Source: Chromatiales bacterium (GTDB taxonomy: Bacteria; Pseudomonadota; Gammaproteobacteria; UBA6429; Thiohalophilaceae). From it: 7,917 bases of DNA. The position numbers and the translations under genes were made by a program. This document shows, one piece after another, positions 1 through 6,300 of this stretch (positions are counted from its first letter, which is position 1; the number at the start of each line of letters is the position of its first letter). The stretch covers positions 1 to 7,917 of the forward strand of contig JALUTJ010000477.1 in assembly GCA_027057985.1 (NCBI GenBank). Reading direction: 5' to 3'. The notes beneath the pieces were generated by a model. It worked only from the letters and a program-made list of their open reading frames with translations. It made no database searches and had not been told where the DNA came from.

Positions 1-1
1 C

Positions 2-361
2 ATTAATGCACTGGAAGAAACACTTGGCGTCATCAACCATGTCGGCAGATATAAATTACCGGATGAATCCTCCAATGAAGAAGCATTTAATGAAGATGGC
101 AGCTCTGCTGAAGCCGCTACATCCGAGCAAGCCGTAGTCGGAGGTCCTATCAGGAACCGCAACGATGCCTTCCGCCAGCTCAATGAAATTTCAGAGTTTT
201 TCCGCAAAACTGAGCCTCACTCACCAATTTCTTACGCACTTGAAAAAACCGTAAAATGGGGTGAAATGTCTTTAGGTGAATTAATGCGAGAATTACTACC
301 CGACTCTTCATCCATTGATCATTACAGTTCTTTAACCGGCGTGAGAATGGATGAGGAATAA
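2..361 (+). CDS. tssA: TssA (ImpA family) T6SS assembly protein, C-terminal part only
   Basis: This is the last 119 codons of an open frame that enters from the left edge; the start and the N-terminal ImpA_N domain lie outside. TssA proteins coordinate baseplate docking and sheath/tube growth in the cytoplasm. The visible part starts with a short helical piece, then an acidic, Ser/Ala-rich linker (visible residues about 20-48), then a conserved-looking block: PIRNRNDAFRQLNEISEFFR (49-68), the TEPHSP motif (70-75), and a helix ending in SLGELMRELLPD. The EPHSP motif followed by a Trp-containing helix (VKWGEM) is typical of the C-terminal half of ImpA/TssA proteins. No membrane segment is visible, so a VasJ-type membrane tail is unlikely. 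The frame ends with two adjacent stops (TAA at 359, TAG at 362). tssB follows after 35 bases, as in many T6SS operons. The subclass of TssA cannot be set without the N-terminus. Confidence 0.9.
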   Translation: MNALEETLGVINHVGRYKLPDESSNEEAFNEDGSSAEAATSEQAVVGGPIRNRNDAFRQLNEISEFFRKTEPHSPISYALEKTVKWGEMSLGELMRELLPDSSSIDHYSSLTGVRMDEE

Positions 362-382
362 TAGCCAGCAAACACAACATAT

Positions 383-387
383 AGAGG
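383..387 (+). promoter_or_regulatory. Ribosome binding site of tssB
   Basis: AGAGG lies 9 bases before the ATG at 397, and a second purine run (AAAGGA, 389-394) sits very close to the start. This is the only tssA-tssB spacer (362-396). I see no convincing -35/-10 promoter pair in it, which fits read-through transcription from tssA. Confidence 0.6.
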
Positions 388-396
388 TAAAGGATT

Positions 397-921
397 ATGG
401 CTGATAGTATTCACGATAAACTAAAACGCGTACGCAAACCACGTGTACACATCACTTATGATGTAGAAACTAACGGCGCTGTTACAGAAAAGGAAATTCC
501 CTTTGTTATGGGCGTTATGGGTGACTACTCCGGTGACAATACTGAAAATAAAAAACCATTAAAAGACCGCAAGTTTTCGCAGATTGATCGTGATAACTTC
601 AACGAAGTTATGGCCAATATTGCACCAAAGGTCTCAATGAAAGTCGAAAATACACTTGAAGATGATGGTAGTGAAATCTCTGTCGATCTTGATTTCAAGA
701 GTATGGAAGATTTTGAACCACACCGTATTGTTGACAAGGTTGAACCTCTGAAAAAATTGCTGGAAACACGCAATAAACTACGTGACCTCTTAACCAAGGC
801 AGACCGTTCTGATGAACTGGAAACTATTCTAGAGGAAGTATTAAGTAACACTGATGCTATTGCTGCACTTTCCAGCGAACTGGGCATTGACGAAGAAAAG
901 GGTGATAAAGATGGCGAGTAA
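397..921 (+). CDS. tssB: TssB (VipA/ImpB) small sheath subunit
   Basis: TssB pairs with TssC to form the cytoplasmic contractile sheath around the Hcp tube. The 174-residue product has the usual family length and most family signatures: [20 protein letters not shown] at residues 4-23, the [13 protein letters not shown] core (about 34-46), [15 protein letters not shown], the acidic strand region, then [11 protein letters not shown] and the helix [16 protein letters not shown]. The C-terminus is acidic (EEKGDKDGE). The start at 397 is preferred because it has a ribosome binding site and begins directly before the conserved SIHDKL motif. The 3' end overlaps the tssC start by 11 bases, suggesting translational coupling of the two sheath subunits, which are needed in equal amounts. 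Nothing looks truncated or unusual. Identification is secure from motif recognition, though no alignment was run. Confidence 0.97.
   Translation: MADSIHDKLKRVRKPRVHITYDVETNGAVTEKEIPFVMGVMGDYSGDNTENKKPLKDRKFSQIDRDNFNEVMANIAPKVSMKVENTLEDDGSEISVDLDFKSMEDFEPHRIVDKVEPLKKLLETRNKLRDLLTKADRSDELETILEEVLSNTDAIAALSSELGIDEEKGDKDGE
896..902 (+). promoter_or_regulatory. Ribosome binding site of tssC, inside tssB
   Basis: AAAAGGG ends 8 bases before the ATG at 911 and lies within the last codons of tssB. It decides the tssC start: an upstream in-frame ATG at 854 would add 19 residues ([10 protein letters not shown]...) that are unlike any TssC N-terminus and lie wholly within the tssB coding region. Confidence 0.6.
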
Positions 922-2398
922 ACAGGAAGCACAAGCACAGGAAGCCGAAGCTACGGAAGAAGTCAGTTTTCTTGAACAGGCTATTGGCGCAACCAAACAA
1001 ACTCCACGCGATGAAACCGAAGAGCTTCTGAAGACACTGACAAAAGAAGCACTCGATGGTACCGTCAAATGGGATAAAAACCTGACCGTTACCATTAACT
1101 CGGCCATCGCCGCGATTGACAAGGTAATGTCAAAACAACTGGCAGCTATTATGCAGCATGAAAAACTGCAAAAGCTGGAAGGTTCATGGCGCGGCCTCCA
1201 CCACCTTGTCATGAACTCAGAAACCAGCTCACAGCTCAAGATTCGCATGCTCAACCTGAGCAAGAAAGAGCTGGGGAAAGACCTGGAAAAGGCTGTAGAA
1301 TTCGACCAGAGCCAGACTTTCAAGAAAATCTACGAAAGTGAATTTGGCACTGCCGGTGGCGAACCTTATGCAGCCCTTATCGGTGACTATGAGTTCTCTG
1401 CCCATCCAGATGATCTCGATCTGCTAAGCAATATGTCTAATATTGCAGCAGCTGGTTTCTGCCCGTTTATTTCGGCTGCGTCACCACAGATGTTTGGTTT
1501 TGACAGCTTTACCGAGCTTTCCAAGCCACGGGATCTGGAAAAAATCTTCGATTCTGCTGAATATATCAAGTGGCGTAGTTTCCGCGACAGCGAAGATTCC
1601 CGCTTTGTTACCCTGACCATGCCAAGGGTACTGGCACGCCTGCCTTATGGCTCTGCCACCAAACCAATCGAAGCATTTAACTTCGAAGAAGCAAGTACCG
1701 ACAGCGATGGCCGTCAGCTCGAAAGTGACCATGATCAGTATTGCTGGATGAATGCGGCATACACCATGGGTACCACCCTGACCCGCTCATTTGCCGAATA
1801 TGGCTGGTGTACAAGCATCCGTGGTGCCGAAGGTGGCGGCAAGGTTGAAGGTCTGCCAAGCCATGTCTTCGTTAGCGATGACGGTGATGTCGATCAGAAG
1901 TGCCCTACTGAAATTGGTATTACCGACCGTCGTGAGGCAGAGTTAAGCAAGCTTGGCTTCCTGCCGCTGTGTCACTACAAGAACACGGATTATGCCGTAT
2001 TCTTTGGCGCACAAACTACGCAAAAACCGAAGAAGTTCGATGATCCAGATGCCAGCTCCAATGCTGAAATTTCAGCACGCCTGCCTTATATCATGGCAAC
2101 TTCACGTATCGCACACTTCCTTAAAGTAATGGCCCGCGACAAGATCGGTTCATTCATGGAAGCCGGTGATGCAGAAGAGTGGCTCAATCGCTGGATTTCC
2201 AACTACGTAAACGGTAGTCCAGGTGCAAGCCCTGAAATGAAAGCACGCTACCCACTGGCAGAAGCCACTGTAGAAGTAAAAGAAGTTCCAGGCCAGCCTG
2301 GCGTCTACAGTGCAATTGCCTGGATGCGTCCATGGTTACAAATGGAAGAATTAACTGCTTCGCTTCGTCTTGTAGCGAATATTCCTAAAGCAGGATAA
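911..2398 (+). CDS. tssC: TssC (VipB/ImpC) large sheath subunit, first copy
   Basis: Large subunit of the T6SS contractile sheath, partner of TssB and target of the ClpV ATPase. The product is 495 residues, the normal family length. In order: a Gln/Glu/Ala-rich N-terminus (1-17); residues 19-34 ([16 protein letters not shown]), which match the form of the ClpV-recognition helix known from VipB (hydrophobic pair, Ile, then T+xxPxDE); the [18 protein letters not shown] block (83-100); [20 protein letters not shown] (131-150) and [12 protein letters not shown] (151-162); [18 protein letters not shown] (230-247); GWCTSIRG (298-305); the [16 protein letters not shown] region (338-353); RDKIGSF (409-415); and the C-terminal strands ending in [10 protein letters not shown] (483-492), expected to form the inter-subunit handshake. 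It overlaps tssB by 11 bases. A paralogue follows 54 bases downstream. The ClpV-motif call rests on recalled family features and is an inference. Confidence 0.97.
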   Translation: MASKQEAQAQEAEATEEVSFLEQAIGATKQTPRDETEELLKTLTKEALDGTVKWDKNLTVTINSAIAAIDKVMSKQLAAIMQHEKLQKLEGSWRGLHHLVMNSETSSQLKIRMLNLSKKELGKDLEKAVEFDQSQTFKKIYESEFGTAGGEPYAALIGDYEFSAHPDDLDLLSNMSNIAAAGFCPFISAASPQMFGFDSFTELSKPRDLEKIFDSAEYIKWRSFRDSEDSRFVTLTMPRVLARLPYGSATKPIEAFNFEEASTDSDGRQLESDHDQYCWMNAAYTMGTTLTRSFAEYGWCTSIRGAEGGGKVEGLPSHVFVSDDGDVDQKCPTEIGITDRREAELSKLGFLPLCHYKNTDYAVFFGAQTTQKPKKFDDPDASSNAEISARLPYIMATSRIAHFLKVMARDKIGSFMEAGDAEEWLNRWISNYVNGSPGASPEMKARYPLAEATVEVKEVPGQPGVYSAIAWMRPWLQMEELTASLRLVANIPKAG

Positions 2399-2405
2399 TT
2401 TAATC

Positions 2406-2434
2406 TGGCCGGGGATCATCATGATCCCCGGTTA
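2406..2434 (+). repeat. Strong GC-rich inverted repeat (hairpin) between the two tssC genes
   Basis: Arms CCGGGGATCAT (2409-2419) and ATGATCCCCGG (2421-2431) are perfect reverse complements about a single central C. As RNA this gives a 10-bp stem with a TCA loop, extended by two G-U pairs and one U-A pair to 13 bp. It begins 7 bases after the tssC stop and ends about 18 bases before the GTG of the second tssC. No T-run follows (GTTACATTAAAA), so it does not look like a standard intrinsic terminator. Possible roles are 3'-end protection of the tssB-tssC mRNA, an RNA processing site, partial attenuation, or a protein-binding palindrome. The structure is directly visible; the role is inference. 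Confidence 0.8.
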
Positions 2435-2452
2435 CATTAAAATGGATTTTAC

Positions 2453-3973
2453 GTGTCAATCTCAAGTAGTCAGACATTACCTTTTGCACTTGATGCCTCT
2501 ACCCCGGCTGTCAGCATTAATGACGTGCTGGATACTCCCTCATACATTACAAACCTGGATCAGTTTCTCGATGAAGAAGATACTAGCCGTGCGCTGGTTT
2601 ACTGGATAAACGAACATGAAAAGACACCTGAGAATAGCAGGCAGTTACGTAACTGTATCAACCAGACTATTGCAGATATCGATGAACTGATTAACGATCA
2701 GCTTAATGCCATTATTCATAATGAGAAGTTTCAGAAACTCGAATCATCCTGGCGCGGCCTGTGGTATCTGGTGGTACAGGCAGAGGGCAGTGCGACGATT
2801 AAGATTCGAGTACTGGATATTAGCTGGGATGAAATCAGCAAAGATATTGCCCGTGCCCTTGATTTTGATCAGAGCCAGTTATTCCATAAAATCTATAGTG
2901 AAGAATATGGTACTCCGGGTGGTGAGCCCTACGGGGTATTAATTGGTGACTATGAAATCAGTCATCGTATTTCCAGACGACATCCTCGGGATGATATCGC
3001 CACACTCGAAGGCATGGCACAAATTGCCGCAGCTGCTTTTGCACCTTTTATTGCCGGGGCTTCGTATGAATTGTTTGGCCTCGATGATTTCACTGCACTA
3101 TCGATGCCAATTGATCTGCACACGGTTTTTCAGCAAAAAGAATATATCAAGTGGAATGCCCTGAGAAACAAGCTGGATTCACGTTTTCTTGGCTTAACCG
3201 TTCCCCGTATTCTGATGCGCCTGCCCTACCGTACTAAACCCGGTTCATATAAGGGCATCTATTTTTATGAGAAATCTGCGACAAAACAACACGAAAATTA
3301 TCTCTGGGGTAATGCCGCCTATGGTTTTGCTGCAATTCTGATTCGTGAATATGCCAATGTCGGCTGGTTTGGTCATATCCGTGGAGTACCTCGTAACCAG
3401 ATTGCCGGTGGCCTGTTGGCTAACCTGCCGACAGACTGTTTTGAAACCGATGCTGAAAATATTGCCTACAAACCTGTAACCGATGTACTTATCAGTGATA
3501 CTCGTGAACGGGAAATCAGTGATCTTGGTATGATGCCGTTATGCCAGTGTTATGATACGCCTTTTGCTGCATTTTATAATAACCAGTCGGTACAGGCACC
3601 AGAGCAACACAGCTCGAAAGAAGCAACCATCAATGCCAAACTTTCGGCAATGTTACAACATGTACTTTGTGGTTCGCGCATCGCACACTATATCAAGATT
3701 ATTATTCGTGACAAGATTGGTTCATTTATTACTGCGAATGAATGTGAAGATTATCTGCGTGACTGGCTCTTTAAATATACCACCGGCCGGGAAGATCTTG
3801 ACTGGGAAGAACAGGCACGATACCCACTAAAAGAAGCCGCGGTACAGGTGAAAGACCACCCCAGTAAACCGGGTAGTTTTCTCTGCGTTATTCATCTAAA
3901 ACCGCACTACCAGCTAGACCAGATGGTTTCCGAGCTGGAACTTGTCACCGAACTGGCACAGGCGGCAAAATAA
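2453..3973 (+). CDS. Second TssC-family sheath protein (ImpD-like paralogue)
   Basis: A full-length 506-residue homologue of TssC, clearly paralogous to the gene before it. Shared blocks appear in the same order: NEKFQKLESSWRGLWYLV (90-107; 13 of 18 residues identical to the first copy), FDQSQLFHKIYSEEYGTPGG (138-157), EPYGVLIGDYEIS (158-170), SRFLGLTVPRILMRLPYR (243-260), GWFGHIRGVPR (304-314), SDTREREISDLGMMPL (348-363), SRIAHYIKIIIRDKIGSF (408-425). Differences: the N-terminus (1-50) shows no recognisable ClpV-binding helix; residues 171-176 (HRISRR) are a basic insertion after the GDYEIS motif; and the C-terminal SLRLV of the first copy reads ELELV here (494-498). The start must be GTG 2453: an in-frame TAA lies at 2438 and no early in-frame ATG exists. 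No good Shine-Dalgarno sequence precedes it. Gene order recalls impC-impD of rhizobial imp clusters and tssC41-tssC40 of Agrobacterium. A minor or specialised sheath subunit is likely, but the role is not proven. Confidence 0.93.
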   Translation: MSISSSQTLPFALDASTPAVSINDVLDTPSYITNLDQFLDEEDTSRALVYWINEHEKTPENSRQLRNCINQTIADIDELINDQLNAIIHNEKFQKLESSWRGLWYLVVQAEGSATIKIRVLDISWDEISKDIARALDFDQSQLFHKIYSEEYGTPGGEPYGVLIGDYEISHRISRRHPRDDIATLEGMAQIAAAAFAPFIAGASYELFGLDDFTALSMPIDLHTVFQQKEYIKWNALRNKLDSRFLGLTVPRILMRLPYRTKPGSYKGIYFYEKSATKQHENYLWGNAAYGFAAILIREYANVGWFGHIRGVPRNQIAGGLLANLPTDCFETDAENIAYKPVTDVLISDTREREISDLGMMPLCQCYDTPFAAFYNNQSVQAPEQHSSKEATINAKLSAMLQHVLCGSRIAHYIKIIIRDKIGSFITANECEDYLRDWLFKYTTGREDLDWEEQARYPLKEAAVQVKDHPSKPGSFLCVIHLKPHYQLDQMVSELELVTELAQAAK

Positions 3974-3974
3974 A

Positions 3975-4472
3975 ATGGCTCGCGTCGATAAAAAGAAAAA
4001 ACTACGGCCATCAATTCTCGATCGCCTGTTTGATGATGAACCAGAGAACCAGCATGAACTCGATCCTGGCAAACATCAGAAAATTCGCCAGTTACGTAAC
4101 AGTGTCAGACGAGATATTGAAAACCTGATGAACTCACGTTTTCGCGTTATGGAGCCGGACGAAGATTATACCGAGCTTGATAAGTCTCTGATGAATTATG
4201 GGCTACCTGATCTGGCAACAATAAATATTATCGATCTCGAAAAGCGCAAGAAATTCACTACGCAGCTTGAAATGATCCTTAGAGAATTTGAACCACGCTT
4301 CAAGGATGTCACCGTATCTTATCTTGAAAATAAAGATAATACCGACAGAACACTGCGCTTTCGCATCGATGCAACCCTCTATGCTGAACCAGCTCCCGAG
4401 GTTGTAATTTTTGATTCTGTACTCGAACCGGTTACCCGGAGCATTACTATAGAAGATTCTGCAAATGGCTGA
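3975..4472 (+). CDS. tssE: TssE, gp25-like baseplate wedge protein
   Basis: TssE is the homologue of phage T4 gp25; it sits in the baseplate wedge and primes sheath polymerisation. The 165-residue product shows RPSILDRLFDD (11-21), typical of the TssE N-terminus, then RNSVRRDIENLMNSR (41-55), the NYGLPDL segment (74-80), and LREFEPRFKDVTVSYL (102-117), which holds the conserved EPR triad (106-108) of gp25/TssE proteins. ATG 3975 is chosen because it starts one base after the stop of the preceding tssC paralogue; an upstream ATG at 3942 would add 11 residues lying within that gene. Only a weak AGGCGG-type site (from 3960) precedes it, so reinitiation coupled to the preceding gene is plausible. 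The last 8 bases overlap tssF. The N-terminus is Lys-rich (DKKKK), otherwise nothing unusual. Confidence 0.95.
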   Translation: MARVDKKKKLRPSILDRLFDDEPENQHELDPGKHQKIRQLRNSVRRDIENLMNSRFRVMEPDEDYTELDKSLMNYGLPDLATINIIDLEKRKKFTTQLEMILREFEPRFKDVTVSYLENKDNTDRTLRFRIDATLYAEPAPEVVIFDSVLEPVTRSITIEDSANG

Positions 4473-6300
4473 CGAACTACTACCCTATTATGAGAAAGAA
4501 CTCGCTTATATCCGCCAACTCGGTGCCGAGTTTGCAGATGAGCACCCGAAGATTGCAGGACGGCTAGGCATCAATACGGATATCATCGATGATCCACATG
4601 TATCACGACTGGTTGAGAGCTTTGCTTACTTAAATGCACGTATTCAGCACAAACTCGATGATGATTTTCCTGAACTGTCCGATGCATTACTCAATGTGCT
4701 ATTTCCGCATTACCAGCGTCCCTTGCCTTCAATGTCAATCGTGCACTTCAAGGCCGATCGCGACCAACTGGAAAGCCCTTATAAGATAGAACGGAACACA
4801 CTACTCGAAACTGAGCAATTTCAGGGCGAAACTGTTCAGTTTTCAACCGTCTATGACACCCAGATGCTACCTGTTGAAATTACATCTGCATCACTTATCG
4901 GTCGACCATTCAGCACGTCAGGCTCTGCAATGGTCAGCGGTGCAGCTTCAGTTCTGAAAATATCACTACAGACATTCAATGATGAAATTCTATTTCAGGA
5001 TATCGATTTTGATCATATCCGCTTTTATCTCAAGGGACAGGCCCAGCATATCAATCCACTCTACCAGATGATGTTGAGTCAGTGTCTTGATGTCGTAGTA
5101 AGTACAGGTGAAGACGATACCAATCCGGTGTTTCTTGGTCGTCATAGTATCCAGCCAGTTGGCTTTGAGTCTGATCAGGGTATCCTGCCCTACCCGGATG
5201 CTTCTTTTATGGGTTACCGCTTATTGACCGAGTATTTTATTTTCCCGGAAAAATTTATGTTTATCGATATCCGGGGCATAAAAAAACATCTACCACAGAC
5301 CGCCACTAATAAACTCGATCTCTATATCTATATTGACAGCACTGATATCGAGCTGGAACACAATATCAATGAAGAAACATTTGTGCTTGGCGCAACACCG
5401 GTTGTCAACCTCTTCCAGCATGTTGCTGATCCAATAAAACTGGATCATTCACAGCTTGAGTACCAGGTGATACCAGATGTACGACGTCCTGTTGGCTACG
5501 AAATATTCTCCATCGATAAAGTAATTGCATCTACCTCAAACGGAGAGGAAACCGAATTCCGCCCATTTTATGGTCTTAACCATGAAAATCAGGATGATGA
5601 GAATCATGCTTTCTGGTTTGCCAATCGCCGTGATGCAAAGATGAGTAATTACGAACGGGATGAAGGAACCGATGTCTTTATCAGTCTTGTCGATCTCGAC
5701 TTCAACCCCAATATCCCGGAAGATCGTACCCTGGTGATTGAAACAACCTGTAGTAACCGTGATCTGCCTGCTCGGCTACCCTTCTCAGCAGATCAACCTA
5801 AATTGCAGTGTGTCGATATCGCCCCACCCTGTGAGCATATTCGCTGCCTGGTTCAGCCGACGCAAACAGTACGGCCACCTTTACGTAACCATGCGCGCTG
5901 GCGCCTGATTTCCCATTTAAACCTGAATCATCTTTCCATTACCGGGCGTAATAATGCCACCGAGGCACTTAAGGAAATTCTTCGTCTCTATGACTTTAGT
6001 GAATCATCAGTAACACGGGCATTGATCGAATCCATTATCTCGGTAAATGCAAAACCAATCAGTGCTCCTCTTACGATTGACGGTCATGCAACTATGTGTC
6101 GTGGAATGCAGGTTGAGATCGAGCTCGATGACAGCCAGTTGAGTGGCAGCAGCGCCTACCTGTTTGCCTCGATACTGGAACATTTTTTTGCCCTGTATTG
6201 TTCGATCAATTCATTTACCAGGGTGCTGGTTAAACAAAAAAGCAAAGAAGGTTACTTAAAGAAATGTCCACCGCGCGCTGGCGAAAAAATACTTCTGTAA
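4465..6300 (+). CDS. tssF: TssF (ImpG/VasA) baseplate subunit
   Basis: TssF forms the TssF2-TssG heterotrimer of each baseplate wedge, comparable to phage gp6/gp7. The 611-residue product has the normal family size. The N-terminus is diagnostic: LLPYYEKELAYIRQLGAEFA (5-24), then HPKIAGRLG and the DPHVSRLVESFAYLNARIQH and KLDDDFPELSDALLNVLFPH blocks, followed by the beta-rich middle. Near the C-terminal third, QCVDIAPPCEHIRCLVQPT leads to RPPLRNHARWRLISHLNLNH, the most recognisable TssF block after the N-terminus, then LFASILEHFFALYCSINSFT and a CPPRAGEKILL tail. ATG 4465 overlaps tssE by 8 bases; a purine-rich AGAAGA at 4451 may serve as its ribosome binding site. The 3' end overlaps tssG by 37 bases, consistent with coupled synthesis of the two interacting proteins. 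No frameshift or truncation seen. Confidence 0.97.
   Translation: MADELLPYYEKELAYIRQLGAEFADEHPKIAGRLGINTDIIDDPHVSRLVESFAYLNARIQHKLDDDFPELSDALLNVLFPHYQRPLPSMSIVHFKADRDQLESPYKIERNTLLETEQFQGETVQFSTVYDTQMLPVEITSASLIGRPFSTSGSAMVSGAASVLKISLQTFNDEILFQDIDFDHIRFYLKGQAQHINPLYQMMLSQCLDVVVSTGEDDTNPVFLGRHSIQPVGFESDQGILPYPDASFMGYRLLTEYFIFPEKFMFIDIRGIKKHLPQTATNKLDLYIYIDSTDIELEHNINEETFVLGATPVVNLFQHVADPIKLDHSQLEYQVIPDVRRPVGYEIFSIDKVIASTSNGEETEFRPFYGLNHENQDDENHAFWFANRRDAKMSNYERDEGTDVFISLVDLDFNPNIPEDRTLVIETTCSNRDLPARLPFSADQPKLQCVDIAPPCEHIRCLVQPTQTVRPPLRNHARWRLISHLNLNHLSITGRNNATEALKEILRLYDFSESSVTRALIESIISVNAKPISAPLTIDGHATMCRGMQVEIELDDSQLSGSSAYLFASILEHFFALYCSINSFTRVLVKQKSKEGYLKKCPPRAGEKILL

Noticed and set aside
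854..910. Upstream ATG extension of tssC
   Set aside because: The added 19 residues lie inside tssB and look unlike a TssC N-terminus; ATG 911 has a good ribosome binding site.
922..945. Direct repeat ACAGGAAGC (922-930 and 937-945)
   Set aside because: Only 9 bases, explained by the Gln-Glu-Ala-rich TssC N-terminus; not evidence of a mobile or regulatory repeat.
525..1323. Two long open frames on the minus strand (525-938 and 841-1323)
   Set aside because: They lie antisense to clearly real tssB and tssC, have Ser-rich low-complexity translations typical of antisense frames, and show no family motif.
2406..2440. Hairpin as a standard rho-independent terminator
   Set aside because: No T-run follows on either strand, and functionally linked genes continue straight on.
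2421..2609. 62-codon + strand frame starting in the hairpin, as a possible leader peptide
   Set aside because: It overlaps the second tssC in another frame, has no ribosome binding site, and continues far beyond leader length; most likely a shadow frame.
2706..3164. Short + strand frames 2706-2942 and 2943-3164 within the second tssC
   Set aside because: They lie wholly within the conserved TssC frame and show no independent motif.
3942..3974. Upstream start for tssE
   Set aside because: It adds 11 residues from within the preceding gene; ATG 3975 directly after the stop fits the family N-terminus.
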